Assembly: GCF_021440085.1 (NCBI RefSeq)
Contig: NZ_JAKCPW010000020.1
Location: forward strand, 25,315 to 89,314
From: Dyadobacter sp. CY261
GTDB taxonomy: Bacteria > Bacteroidota > Bacteroidia > Cytophagales > Spirosomataceae
Direction of reading: 5' to 3'
Length of the DNA: 64,000 nt
Under the pieces are notes generated by a model, which saw nothing but the letters and a program-made list of their open reading frames with translations, made no database searches and was not told the DNA's origin. This document shows, piece after piece, positions 26,406 to 35,366 of the stretch. Both the position numbers and the translations under genes were made by a program. Positions within the stretch are counted from its first letter, which is position 1. The number at the start of each line of letters is the position of its first letter.

Positions 26406-29400
26406 ATGATTGCAGATATTTTTATAAAAAGGCCGGTCACAGCGATAGTATCCTCGGTTGTGCTGGTCTTGGTGGGGCTCATTGCCCTGACCACCTTGCC
26501 GATCGCACAATATCCCGACGTTACCCCTCCTACCGTAACGGTAAGCGGCAACTTCACGGGCGCCGATGCGCAAACGGTCGAGCAGACGACGACGACACCT
26601 ATTGAAACGCAGATCAACGGTGTGCCGGGCATGACCTACATGTCCAGTAACTCTACCAGCAGCGGGCAAAGCAGTATTAACGTCACATTTGACGTCGGCA
26701 CGGACGTGAACATTGCTGCGCTCGATGTGCAGAACCGTGTGAGCGTGGCCGAACCTACGCTGCCAGATGCGGTAAAGCGACTCGGATTGACCGTACGTAA
26801 ACGCCAGCCGAGTATTATGATCGCGTTGGCATTGTACTCGCCCAACGGCACCCACGATGCACAGTTTATCGGTAACTTTGCTAACATTTACCTCAAAGAT
26901 GCCCTTCAACGCGTGAAAGGTGTGGGTGATATCGTCTCCCGCGCGGATGACTTCGGTATGCGCATCTGGCTGAACCCGGAAAAACTGGCGACGCTGAGAA
27001 TGACGCCTTCGGACATTTCGGCGGCACTGGCCGAGCAAAACTTGCAGATCGCGGCCGGCACGGTCGGCGGAACCCCTCAGCCCGGTGTACAGGCATTCGA
27101 ATACAGTGTTCTCACAAACAGCCGCCTGAATACAAAGGACCAGTTTGAAAATATTATTGTAAGATCGGCTCCCGAAGAGGGTAGCGTGGTGTACCTGCGC
27201 GATGTGGCGCGAGTAGAGCTGGGTAAGTTTGACTATGGGGTGAATGCATTCGTGAGCGGCAAGCCTGCGGCGTTTGTACTGATTTACCAGGCCCCCGACG
27301 CGAACGCACTCGATACTTACGAAGGTGTGATGAAAGCGCTGACGGAGATGAAAAAGACCTTTCCGAAGGACATTGATTATGTGATCCCGGTAGAAACTGC
27401 CTCAGTCGTGAAAGTGTCTATTGAGGAAGTGCTTCACACATTTGGCGAGGCGATGATCCTGGTGGTACTGGTAGTGTTTCTTTTCCTGCAAAACTGGCGC
27501 GCTACTTTGATCCCGATCCTTGCGATTCCTGTTTCATTGATCGGTACCTTCATTTTCTTTATTCCTTTCGGGTTTACCATCAACACGCTGACCCTCTTTG
27601 CATTCGTACTGGCGATCGGTATTGTGGTCGATGATGCGATTGTGGTCGTGGAAGCGGTGCAGCATTATATCGATGAGAAGAAAATGTCGCCCCGGGCCGC
27701 TACCGAGCAGGCTATGAAAGACATTTCCGGCCCGGTAATCGCGATTGCATTAATTTTGGCAGCGGTATTTGTTCCGGTAGGATTTGTACCCGGTATTGTG
27801 GGCCGTCTCTATCAGCAGTTTGCGATCACGATCGCGGTTTCCGTACTTCTTTCGGCATTTGTGGCACTTTCATTAACACCTGCATTGTGCTCGATCATGC
27901 TGCGGCCTTCCAAAGGTGAAGGTGACAAAAAGAATTTGCTGGAAAAATTCTTTGACCGTTTCAACCGCTGGTTCGACAAAGTTGCGCGCTCCTACACAAG
28001 GGGTGTTTCCAAATGGATCAAAGCTACGCCGCTGGTGCTGGTGATGATGGTCTGCCTTTTTGTGGGATTGTTCTTCCTCTTTCAAAACAAACCTTCCGGC
28101 TTTATTCCCGTCGAAGATGAGGGGCGTCTTTTTGTAACCTACGAAATGCAGGAAGCCACCTCCACAACACGAAACGTGGCGATGATCAAAGACATTATGG
28201 CGCGGGTTTCTGCGATCCCGGAAGTGAAAGTAGTCGGTGGTCTGGCTGGCTTGAACGTGATCAGCTTCTCGAACAAATCCAACGTCGGAACCATGTTCGT
28301 GAGCTTGCATCCATGGGCCGACCGCAAAGGTGCCGAGCACCACGTGCAGGCGGTGATCAAGGAAATCCAGAAACGGACGGCAGACATTAAGGAAGCGCGT
28401 GTTCTGGCGATTGCCCCTCCGGCGATCCCGGGTCTGGGTGCGACCTCGGGTTTCACTTTCCAATTACAGCAGTCTACCAGTACCGACAATATCCAGCAGT
28501 TTGAAGGCGTCGCCCGTGAATTTCTGGGCAGGGTAAACAAGCGTCCCGAAATTGCGATGGCTTATACCTTCTTTAATGCGCGCACGCCAAGCTATCAGAT
28601 CGATGTGGATCGTGATAAAACCAAAAAGCTCGGCGTTCAGGTGAATGATGTGTTTAATTCACTATCAACACTTTTGGGTAGTACTTACATTAACGACTTC
28701 AACCTTTACGGCCGTAACTTCCGTGTAATGGTGCAGGCCGACAGCAGTTTCCGCTCGTCGCTGGATAAAATTCAGAAGTTCTACGTTCGCAACAGGGCAG
28801 GCAATATGGTGCCGTTGAGCGCATTGGTTACCTCACGCGTCGTAGAAAACCCTGCATTGATTTCCCACTACAATATTTACCGTTCGGTGGAGATCAACGG
28901 TACGCCCAAACCGGGATTCAGTAGTGGGCAGGCCATCACCGCACTACGTGAAGAAGCCGCCAAGCTACCTGCGGGTTACAGCTACGAGTTTTCGGGTATG
29001 AGTAGTGAGGAGATCAAAGCGGGCGACAGTACTACGACCATTTTCGCGATCTCTATCGTATTCGTGTTCCTGTTCTTGGCCGCCCTTTACGAAAGCTGGT
29101 CGATCCCGTTCTCGGTCCTTTTTGCCGTACCTATCGGCGCATTCGGATCGATCCTAACGCTGACTTTCCTGCCGAATTTGTCCAACAACATTTACGCGCA
29201 GATTGGTTTGATCACATTGATCGGTCTTGCGGCCAAGAACGCGATCCTGATTGTCGAATTTGCCAAAGAACGGGTCGACAACGGGATGGAACTGGTGAAA
29301 GCGACCCTGGAAGCGGTTCAACTGCGTCTGCGGCCTATCATCATGACCTCGCTCGCATTCATTCTTGGCGTACTTCCACTGGCCTTTGCCAGCGGCGCAG

Positions 29401-29576
29401 CTGCTGAATCACGAAAAACCATTGGCTGGACCGTATTCGGCGGCATGATCGCTGCTACCTCGCTGGCGATTTTCGTGGTGCCGGTGTTATTTGTGGCAAT
29501 TGAAAAACTAGCTGGCGGTAAAAAAGGGAACAGACCCGCCAGGCCGGATACTGTATCGGGTTCTGCTGCGCATTAA
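26406..29576 (+). CDS. RND efflux permease, HAE1 family (AcrB-like)
   Basis: A 1056-residue proton-driven pump of standard HAE1 length. The first membrane helix follows IADIFIKRPVTAIV. The transmembrane proton-relay aspartates are in IGIVVDDAIVVVEAV (about residues 409-410). The porter domain shows EQTTTTPIETQINGVPGM, and the C-terminal half carries IGLAAKNAILIVEFAKE and RLRPIIMTSLAFILGVLPL. It completes a tripartite operon with the two genes before it and a strong terminator follows. Drugs, detergents or lipid-like compounds are possible substrates; no regulator gene is adjacent. Confidence 0.95.
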   Translation: MIADIFIKRPVTAIVSSVVLVLVGLIALTTLPIAQYPDVTPPTVTVSGNFTGADAQTVEQTTTTPIETQINGVPGMTYMSSNSTSSGQSSINVTFDVGTDVNIAALDVQNRVSVAEPTLPDAVKRLGLTVRKRQPSIMIALALYSPNGTHDAQFIGNFANIYLKDALQRVKGVGDIVSRADDFGMRIWLNPEKLATLRMTPSDISAALAEQNLQIAAGTVGGTPQPGVQAFEYSVLTNSRLNTKDQFENIIVRSAPEEGSVVYLRDVARVELGKFDYGVNAFVSGKPAAFVLIYQAPDANALDTYEGVMKALTEMKKTFPKDIDYVIPVETASVVKVSIEEVLHTFGEAMILVVLVVFLFLQNWRATLIPILAIPVSLIGTFIFFIPFGFTINTLTLFAFVLAIGIVVDDAIVVVEAVQHYIDEKKMSPRAATEQAMKDISGPVIAIALILAAVFVPVGFVPGIVGRLYQQFAITIAVSVLLSAFVALSLTPALCSIMLRPSKGEGDKKNLLEKFFDRFNRWFDKVARSYTRGVSKWIKATPLVLVMMVCLFVGLFFLFQNKPSGFIPVEDEGRLFVTYEMQEATSTTRNVAMIKDIMARVSAIPEVKVVGGLAGLNVISFSNKSNVGTMFVSLHPWADRKGAEHHVQAVIKEIQKRTADIKEARVLAIAPPAIPGLGATSGFTFQLQQSTSTDNIQQFEGVAREFLGRVNKRPEIAMAYTFFNARTPSYQIDVDRDKTKKLGVQVNDVFNSLSTLLGSTYINDFNLYGRNFRVMVQADSSFRSSLDKIQKFYVRNRAGNMVPLSALVTSRVVENPALISHYNIYRSVEINGTPKPGFSSGQAITALREEAAKLPAGYSYEFSGMSSEEIKAGDSTTTIFAISIVFVFLFLAALYESWSIPFSVLFAVPIGAFGSILTLTFLPNLSNNIYAQIGLITLIGLAAKNAILIVEFAKERVDNGMELVKATLEAVQLRLRPIIMTSLAFILGVLPLAFASGAAAESRKTIGWTVFGGMIAATSLAIFVVPVLFVAIEKLAGGKKGNRPARPDTVSGSAAH

Positions 29577-29595
29577 TGTAGTTTAATATAGAAGC

Positions 29596-29631
29596 AAAAA
29601 AGGCCCGTGGCAATAACCACGGGCCTTTTTT
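29596..29631 (+). terminator. Strong rho-independent terminator of the efflux operon
   Basis: GGCCCGTGG (29602-29610) pairs perfectly with CCACGGGCC (29617-29625) around a CAATAA loop. The flanking A6 and T6 tracts extend the stem and supply the U tract. Confidence 0.92.
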
Positions 29632-29941
29632 GCCTTCATCCCTTTTCAAAGTAAGCAACCGCCTGTGAACATCTTCCGGGAAATCGACGGCAAAGCCTTA
29701 ATGATGGCAATAAACGAACAGCACGCATTGTCAAGTAATGCACTACTGATTGCTCAACAATACTTGATCATTATTTCTCCCTCAAATCCTATCACTTGTC
29801 TCAAGGATTGTAAGAAAAATCAGGCGCCCCACTACGGAAATAAATTCTCAGAGCTCTTCCGAATCGCCGGAAAATGATTCTGTAACTGATCCTCATATTA
29901 ACTATGTAAAAACCCCGGGCGGACAGCCGAATACTTACCTT
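29632..29941. other. 310-nt gap between convergent genes, nothing recognised
   Basis: A GTG-started open frame at 29665-29877 has no recognisable domain and follows a strong terminator directly, with no promoter visible. I regard the stretch as non-coding. Confidence 0.5.
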
Positions 29942-30934
29942 TCAAACACGGATTGTGCTAATTTGCGAAGTGTAATAAAAATACTTTTCGAGCACCAACA
30001 GCGATATCAAATCTTCCTTTTGCTGATTCGAAAACTGCTGCACATAACGGTTTGCATTCTCTGCAATTTGCTGCGTTTCTTTTGGATGGGCTATATAATA
30101 ATCAAGTACTTGCAGCAAATCGGAATAGTCGTCCTGGATCTGAATATAATGGTAATTGGGCACCAGGCTGCCTTCCATGAACCAGGTTTCATATTTGGGT
30201 CTTGCCATCACCGCGACAGAATTAGATGACATAATCCATTTCAGATTTGTCGCTACGTCGTTACCTTCCAGGCTGAGGATAAATTTGTATTTCAAATGCT
30301 CGTAAATCGACATTTTAGGTACGATCCACGCCGGGTTACCGCCCTGCCTATTGACCTGCCCCAGGTTGAGCGCCGGATGACCAAAATATCTGTTCATAAA
30401 CGCGATCCGGTGCGGCTGGGTAACAGCACCGCGGCCAATGAGCATTTCCTTTTTATTCTCAAAGCGGAATGGGTCCTGGATAAAAAGAAAATGCCTCTTT
30501 TTATCCAGGTTTAACAAAACGGCATTCCGCTTATCGCCCGAAACAGGCCTTGATTTCTGGATGGCAGGCGTTTCAGCAACATCTACAATATCGCCGAAAC
30601 GAAACAAGGCCTTCAAATAGTCCGGAAAATAGCGGGTATACTCCATGCTATCGAAAATGTAAGCACTAGGTGCCTTAATTTCCCGGATCTTACTGAGCAT
30701 AATAGCCGAAGGATCAGGCTTTGTAACTGTCTCCAGACTATTGTAGTAATTTACCCGCTCCCATATTTGCTCCCCGGAAAACTTACTCAACGCCGCCAGA
30801 CGGTTTTCAAATTGCCTGGCCAGCACTGCATCCGGCACCATCTGCCTCAATGCATTTTTGATATAGTAGAGAGTTTTGTTACGCTGAACTTCGATCAGAA
30901 AAGCGGATAGATTCATATTTGTCGATGTAGCCAA
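29942..30934 (-). CDS. Glycosyl transferase family 90-type (CAP10/LpsA-like) protein
   Basis: A 330-residue protein resembling the LpsA/CAP10 (GT90) family. Visible family segments are RPVSGDKRNAVLLNLDKKRH, YKFILSLEGNDVATNLKWIM (the conserved sugar-nucleotide-site region), SNSVAVMARPKYETWFMEG and YIQIQDDYSDL. Such enzymes transfer sugars to lipopolysaccharide or glycans. It stands alone, away from the main polysaccharide cluster, with its own promoter at 30983-31012. An alternative start at 30916 (MNLSAF) shortens it by six residues. Sugar specificity is unknown. Confidence 0.8.
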   Translation of the reverse strand: MATSTNMNLSAFLIEVQRNKTLYYIKNALRQMVPDAVLARQFENRLAALSKFSGEQIWERVNYYNSLETVTKPDPSAIMLSKIREIKAPSAYIFDSMEYTRYFPDYLKALFRFGDIVDVAETPAIQKSRPVSGDKRNAVLLNLDKKRHFLFIQDPFRFENKKEMLIGRGAVTQPHRIAFMNRYFGHPALNLGQVNRQGGNPAWIVPKMSIYEHLKYKFILSLEGNDVATNLKWIMSSNSVAVMARPKYETWFMEGSLVPNYHYIQIQDDYSDLLQVLDYYIAHPKETQQIAENANRYVQQFSNQQKEDLISLLVLEKYFYYTSQISTIRV

Positions 30935-30982
30935 CCGGAAAAAATTTTGGCCTAAAAAACTGGGTTTCTATTAAATTATAAA

Positions 30983-31012
30983 CAAATATAGCGGAAAACT
31001 ACATGCATTGAA
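30983..31012 (-). promoter_or_regulatory. Promoter of the GT90-type gene
   Basis: On the minus strand TATATTTG (plus coordinates 30983-30990) is an exact TAnnTTTG element. TTC, one base off the usual TTG, lies 19 nt upstream (31010-31012). Transcription would start near 30976, about 42 nt before the start codon. Confidence 0.5.
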
Positions 31013-31122
31013 TTTGGTAATTACTGGTTACATCGTAACGGTCCATAGTCTTTTGGGCAGTTTGTAGAAGCTGCGATGGCCCGCTTTTTTATATTTTGGT
31101 AGCGAACTTATTATAACAACTT

Positions 31123-32025
31123 ATGTACGTTAAACAGGTCTTTTCGATCTGGCGGCTTCTCAAGGGGATATGGGTGGGTGTAGTAGCGGTAACGGCCTAC
31201 GCAACCCTGGTTTTCTACCTTTTTAGCTATCAGAACTGGCATTTTCTCTCCTTTCCTATCTCCATTACTACCATTCTCGGAACAGCACTCTCTTTATTGC
31301 TGGGTTTCAGGACCAATTCGGCCTACGACCGCTGGTGGGAGGCGCGCAAATGCTGGGGAGAGATTGTCAACGACAGCCGTACGCTTGTGCGGCAGTCAAT
31401 CGCATTCATTGAGGCGGAAAAAGCAGAAAAAGAGCTGCTGGTTTCCAATATCGCCCATTTGCAGATCGCCTGGTGCTTTTCCCTGGCCAATTCACTTCGA
31501 CGGACACAGGTGCTCGTTTACGCCGATTTGTACCTTACCACCGAGGAACACCGATACATTAGCACCCAGGACAATATCCCCAATGCTATCCTGAACCTGA
31601 TTCAGTTCAAAATGGCAGAACTGCATGATTCCGGTAAGATGAAAACGCTTCTTTACCAAAATATCGACGATACCCTGCGGCGGCTCTGCGATGCAATGGG
31701 GAAATGCGAACGTATCAAGAACACCATCTTTCCAACCCAATACAGCTTTTTTGTTCACCTGGTGATTTTTATTTTCACATTGGTGCTTCCCATGGGCCTG
31801 GTAGAAAGCATCGGCCGCATTGCTATCCCGATTACATTCACGATTTCTTTCCTTTTCTTTTACGTGGAATGGATCGCCTATATATTGCAAAATCCTTTTG
31901 AAAACGGGCCGAACGACATCCCCATGACCTCCCTGTCACGGAACATCGAAATCAATTTGCTCCAACTGATCGCAGCGGATAAAATCCCCGAAAAGATATT
32001 ACCAAAGCACGGAGTGATTATGTAA
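31123..32025 (+). CDS. Bestrophin-family (RFP-TM/UPF0187) chloride-channel-like protein
   Basis: A 300-residue membrane protein of the bacterial bestrophin family, a pentameric anion or cation channel. The signature LGFRTNSAYDRWWEARKCWG follows the second membrane helix, and further helices lie at about 20-65 and 205-250. ILQNPFENGPNDIPMTSLSR near the C-terminus is the conserved cytosolic gating segment. It is monocistronic, with a bidirectional terminator just downstream. Ion selectivity cannot be stated. Confidence 0.92.
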   Translation: MYVKQVFSIWRLLKGIWVGVVAVTAYATLVFYLFSYQNWHFLSFPISITTILGTALSLLLGFRTNSAYDRWWEARKCWGEIVNDSRTLVRQSIAFIEAEKAEKELLVSNIAHLQIAWCFSLANSLRRTQVLVYADLYLTTEEHRYISTQDNIPNAILNLIQFKMAELHDSGKMKTLLYQNIDDTLRRLCDAMGKCERIKNTIFPTQYSFFVHLVIFIFTLVLPMGLVESIGRIAIPITFTISFLFFYVEWIAYILQNPFENGPNDIPMTSLSRNIEINLLQLIAADKIPEKILPKHGVIM

Positions 32026-32027
32026 CT

Positions 32028-32061
32028 AAAAAGGGGCAAGCATCTCTGCCTGCCCCTTTTT
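32028..32061. terminator. Bidirectional terminator between bestrophin and DUF4270 genes
   Basis: AAAAAGGGGCA at 32028 pairs with TGCCCCTTTTT ending 32061, with GC/GC extending the stem around one mismatch. A and T tracts on the two sides allow termination of both convergent transcripts. Confidence 0.88.
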
Positions 32062-32078
32062 ACGATATTTTAAAAAGC

Positions 32079-33470
32079 CTATTTCGGCTTAACCCTCGTG
32101 TAATACAGACTGAGCTCTAATCCTTTATCTGAGCTGAATTGGTCTCCTACCACAAGGCGGTCCACACTCATACTGTATTCGGTACCAGCATCGCGATATG
32201 AACCGCTTGAACTGAATTGGCTGCTGCGAATGATAAGTCCCCCAACATCGCCCGTCTCAGAGGTCATAATTTCGGTTGCGTATGAGCTGATGTCGAATTC
32301 GTAGTATTCCTCGTTTTTGATCAGATCTTTTCTGTAAGTGCTGAATACGGGAGTCGTACCACCGAGCATGTACACGGGCAACGGCGCGCCGTTTCCGTCG
32401 GTATAGAACTGATTATTCTTGTCAACCCGGTAAATATACAGCACCCGAGGGACACGCAAAAAGTCAGTGATCGAGGCTCTAACTGGTTTCACACGCAAAA
32501 TTGCTTTGTTTATGGCCGTATACGGGGTGCTTTTAAAATACCTGAGGTAAGGCAAATCCACCCGCATCATAATGCCTGTTCCCGCCTCCATGAAAGCTAA
32601 ATTGCCCGACTGTGCCGACGGCAACGACAATCTTTTGTTGGCCGGAATTTTAGCTAGCTGCGTTCCCGCCGGGTCCGCCACAATCTGATTGTATGACGCG
32701 GTAATCTTGAATATGGTTGAATCCTTTTTGTACTCGCTCACCGAGGGTGTGTGATAGTGAAGCTGCACGGAGCTACTGTCAATTCCCCACTTGAAGCCAA
32801 TTACCGGCCCGTTGTCAGTAGTAGCGGGCATCATCACCAATCCTTTTACGACATTAATCCAGTCGGTATTAGAAGTGAGCTGGTTATTTTTGGCCATCTC
32901 AAAAACCTGCTTTCCGATCGCATCCGACAATCTAACCTGGAATAACTGTGTAGTGGTCGGTCTGGGAACAATGGTCTTTTTACCGATAGGAGTCGGATCG
33001 TAAGCAGTCGAGTTATGATTCCAGTAAGAGGTTTTATCCAGAATGTCAGCAAGAAGCTTGTAGACAGTCAGGTTCATCGGCTTGGTAGTGTCCCCGTAAC
33101 TATATGAGTTGTCATATCTGAGGGATAAGATCAGTGAATCGTACTCCGCTTCCTGCGCAATACTCACGCCGCTTTCCACGGTAGGCTGAAAGAAGTTCAT
33201 CGCCCTGACTTTACCAAAATAGGGATCTTTGTAAGTTCCGAATAGCATCCGCGGCGCGCCTCCCGTCATAATCGAATCAGTCCCGATCGTTGAGAGCTGG
33301 ATCGTAACGGTATCAGTATGCAAAACGGCGAAATCGTCCGCGTCGGGCTGTGAGAGTGATTTGATTTCATCCCCCCATTCACATGCCGTGAGCGAAAACG
33401 CAAATCCAATTATGATCAGAAGCTTGAAGACTATTGATGACTCCCCGAAGGAGTAAGAGTTAAATTTCAT
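32079..33470 (-). CDS. DUF4270 family lipoprotein
   Basis: A 463-residue protein with an N-terminal signal and lipobox (FAFSLTAC at about residues 23-30), then the DUF4270 pattern: an early HTDTVTIQLSTIGTDSIMTG and FGTYKDPYFGKVRAMNFFQP, beta-rich middle, and a C-terminal VGGLIIRSS/LELSLYYTR. The family is restricted to Bacteroidota, probably surface or periplasmic, with no known biochemical role. It is divergent from a Kelch lipoprotein and a DUF4907 gene. A full promoter lies immediately upstream, so the 5' leader is very short (~18 nt). Confidence 0.85.
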   Translation of the reverse strand: MKFNSYSFGESSIVFKLLIIIGFAFSLTACEWGDEIKSLSQPDADDFAVLHTDTVTIQLSTIGTDSIMTGGAPRMLFGTYKDPYFGKVRAMNFFQPTVESGVSIAQEAEYDSLILSLRYDNSYSYGDTTKPMNLTVYKLLADILDKTSYWNHNSTAYDPTPIGKKTIVPRPTTTQLFQVRLSDAIGKQVFEMAKNNQLTSNTDWINVVKGLVMMPATTDNGPVIGFKWGIDSSSVQLHYHTPSVSEYKKDSTIFKITASYNQIVADPAGTQLAKIPANKRLSLPSAQSGNLAFMEAGTGIMMRVDLPYLRYFKSTPYTAINKAILRVKPVRASITDFLRVPRVLYIYRVDKNNQFYTDGNGAPLPVYMLGGTTPVFSTYRKDLIKNEEYYEFDISSYATEIMTSETGDVGGLIIRSSQFSSSGSYRDAGTEYSMSVDRLVVGDQFSSDKGLELSLYYTRVKPK

Positions 33471-33494
33471 TTAGAGCAAGAACAGTAAAAAGTG

Positions 33495-33524
33495 CAAAAA
33501 TATCAGTTGCAAACTTAATTACAA
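33495..33524 (-). promoter_or_regulatory. Consensus promoter of the DUF4270 gene
   Basis: On the minus strand TTG (33522-33524), exactly 19 nt, then TATTTTTG (33495-33502) is a perfect TTG-N19-TAnnTTTG. The expected start of transcription near 33488 leaves only about 18 nt before the ATG. Confidence 0.65.
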
Positions 33525-33952
33525 CACGATTCTACGATTTCGGACAAATAAGAAACTAAAATCTCCCCTGCAACAAAAAACGGAATGCAAACGTACAGAG
33601 TTTAAATTGGCTTTCCATCAGTTACGCCACATGCATCCGAATAGTGGCAAACCAGGTAAGAAACGTAAAAGTGTAGGGAGTATTTTCAACCATTTGTGGT
33701 TGGAATGCATCCTGGAATTGATGGCGGCACTCGCCGCGCAACATTGTAACCCGATACACGTTGAGAGTAACTGGCGGAATAAAGTTTTGGACAAAAAATT
33801 TCTGATTATTTTACTTAGCAGTATCAAGATGTTATGTTTGCAAAAAATTTAAGTTGCGGGTGAACCTGTCACATCAGATACAGGTGGACAATCCGGCAAG
33901 CGCTCATAATTCTCATTATTTAATTTGTAACAATTCGTCAAACTATAATTTC
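33525..33952. other. Divergent intergenic region, about 430 nt, no gene
   Basis: Holds the upstream side of the DUF4270 promoter and presumably the promoter of the Kelch gene, for which I see only a one-mismatch -7 element (TTAATTTG, 33920-33927) without a spaced TTG. A small hairpin (CAACCA/TGGTTG, 33687-33702) is present. The short frame at 33607-33852 shows no coding signature. Confidence 0.45.
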
Positions 33953-34993
33953 ATGTTTAATACCTTAAAAAAGACCTCGTTAGCCCTTCTTATCGCATCT
34001 ACCTCGTTGGTTCAAATGAGCTGTGGCGACAAAGATGAAGATGAAAAACTCGGAAACTGGTTCAGAAAAGATCTACCAAGCTTCGGAGGATCGATACGGA
34101 CCAACGCAGTGAGTTTTGTGATTGGTAGCGTAGGTTACATTGGTACAGGTTATACAAACGAAACTGTTGCCCGGGTAAAAGATTTTTGGGCTTACAACGC
34201 CGAAAGACAAACCTGGTCGCAAGTACAACCATTCCCGGGAACAGGCCGTAACAATGCGACTGCCTTCGTTTTGAAAGGCAAAGCCTACGTGGGCGGTGGT
34301 TACGATGGCGTGCTTACGGTCGATAATGGCTATAAAAAAGATTTTTACGAATACGATCCCGCTACTAACAAATGGGATGCTGTTGCCGATTTTGGTGGCG
34401 GGACCCGCCAGTTTGCAACTTCTTTTGTTGTCAATGACAGAGCCTATGTAGGTCTTGGCTTTAACGGCAGCAACTACTACCAGGATTTCTACGAATACAA
34501 CCCGACCACTGACAAGTGGACCGAAATGGCCACTTTCAAGGGAGGTAAAAGGACTGGCTCTATTGCGTTCACCATTGGCGACAAAGCTTATGTAGGCTTC
34601 GGTAAAAGCAACACCGGAACCTCATTTAAAGATATATATAGCTTCGATCCGGCCGGTAACGGCGGCGCTGGCAACTGGACCCGTGTTGATTTTGCTGATA
34701 ATTTTGACGAGGATAATTTCCCTGCACGTGCTTACGGACTTGCGTTCGTGATCGATGGTAAATCTTACATCGTTGGCGGAGAAGGAAGATCGGATGTCTG
34801 GGAATACGATCCAGGTGCAAACAGCTGGACAGAAAGGGCTCCATTCCCTACCCAGAGAGGTTTTGCAGGTGGCTTTGTAGTAGGTAAGATCGGTTACCTG
34901 GGAACAGGTAGCTCACTGGGAAGCGGCGGCGGTACCGACGACTTCTGGGGCTTTGATCCTACACAAGCAATTAACGACGACGACGATCTGTGA
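33953..34993 (+). CDS. Kelch-repeat lipoprotein
   Basis: About 346 residues. The ATG at 33953 is chosen because it gives a clean lipoprotein signal (KKTSLALLIASTSLVQMSCG); the frame is open further upstream but that part is not signal-like. Six Kelch-like blades follow, each with a YxGxG(Y/F) strand and a later W: VGYIGTGYTN, AYVGGGYDG, AYVGLGFNG, AYVGFGKSN, SYIVGGEGR and GYLGTGSSLG, with NKWDAVADFGGG-type ends. It should form a beta-propeller on the outer membrane or in the periplasm. It ends in a 4-nt overlap with the DUF4907 gene and stands divergent from DUF4270. Confidence 0.85.
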   Translation: MFNTLKKTSLALLIASTSLVQMSCGDKDEDEKLGNWFRKDLPSFGGSIRTNAVSFVIGSVGYIGTGYTNETVARVKDFWAYNAERQTWSQVQPFPGTGRNNATAFVLKGKAYVGGGYDGVLTVDNGYKKDFYEYDPATNKWDAVADFGGGTRQFATSFVVNDRAYVGLGFNGSNYYQDFYEYNPTTDKWTEMATFKGGKRTGSIAFTIGDKAYVGFGKSNTGTSFKDIYSFDPAGNGGAGNWTRVDFADNFDEDNFPARAYGLAFVIDGKSYIVGGEGRSDVWEYDPGANSWTERAPFPTQRGFAGGFVVGKIGYLGTGSSLGSGGGTDDFWGFDPTQAINDDDDL

Positions 34994-35337
34994 TCCGCAA
35001 ATACAGCAGAATCCTGATCATCGTAGTACTGGCCTTCGCAGCCGCGATTTACTTTCTGTTCTTCAAGGGGCAGAATGGAAATCCGGGCGGCGAAGGCCTT
35101 TCCCGTTTCAAAGTAGAAACAATCAGGGTCGAAAATGGCTGGGGATACCTGATCCGCCAGGATACTGTTCCGGTGATCGAGCAGAAGGTGATACCTGGTC
35201 TACCGGGCACAAACGGGTTTGCCACAGAACAGCAAGCAGCAAAAACCGGCGGGCTCGTCAAGGAAAAGCTGGATCGAGGCATATTTCCGCCTACGGTCTC
35301 CATCCATGAGCTCGATAGCCTTGGTATCAAATATTAA
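34990..35337 (+). CDS. DUF4907 family protein
   Basis: A 115-residue protein starting with GTG inside the Kelch gene's last codons (GTGA overlap), which implies translational coupling. One N-terminal membrane segment (ILIIVVLAFAAAIYFLFF) is followed by the DUF4907 domain: VETIRVENGWGYLIRQD, QKVIPGLPGTNGFATEQQA and GIFPPTVSIHELDSLGI. The family is known only from Bacteroidota and has no assigned function. Placed beside Kelch and DUF4270 genes it may belong to a surface assembly. Confidence 0.85.
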   Translation: MIRKYSRILIIVVLAFAAAIYFLFFKGQNGNPGGEGLSRFKVETIRVENGWGYLIRQDTVPVIEQKVIPGLPGTNGFATEQQAAKTGGLVKEKLDRGIFPPTVSIHELDSLGIKY

Positions 35338-35366
35338 AAAATAAGGCTCGCTTGGAGCCCTATTTT
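35338..35366. terminator. Bidirectional terminator, DUF4907 / endonuclease-exonuclease-phosphatase genes
   Basis: GGCTC (35345-35349) pairs with GAGCC (35355-35359) around GCTTG. AATA and TATT extend the stem past one mismatch, and A and T tracts lie outside. The stop codon of the minus-strand gene lies inside the structure. Confidence 0.55.

Noticed and set aside
29665..29877. GTG-started frame of 70 codons
   Set aside because: It follows directly after a strong terminator, has no promoter and no recognisable domain.
31060..31122. TATATTTTG upstream of the bestrophin gene as promoter
   Set aside because: It has one base too many for TAnnTTTG, and the nearest TTG is about 25 nt away.
33607..33852. 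Frame of 81 codons in the divergent region
   Set aside because: Composition is that of intergenic DNA and no conserved motif is visible.
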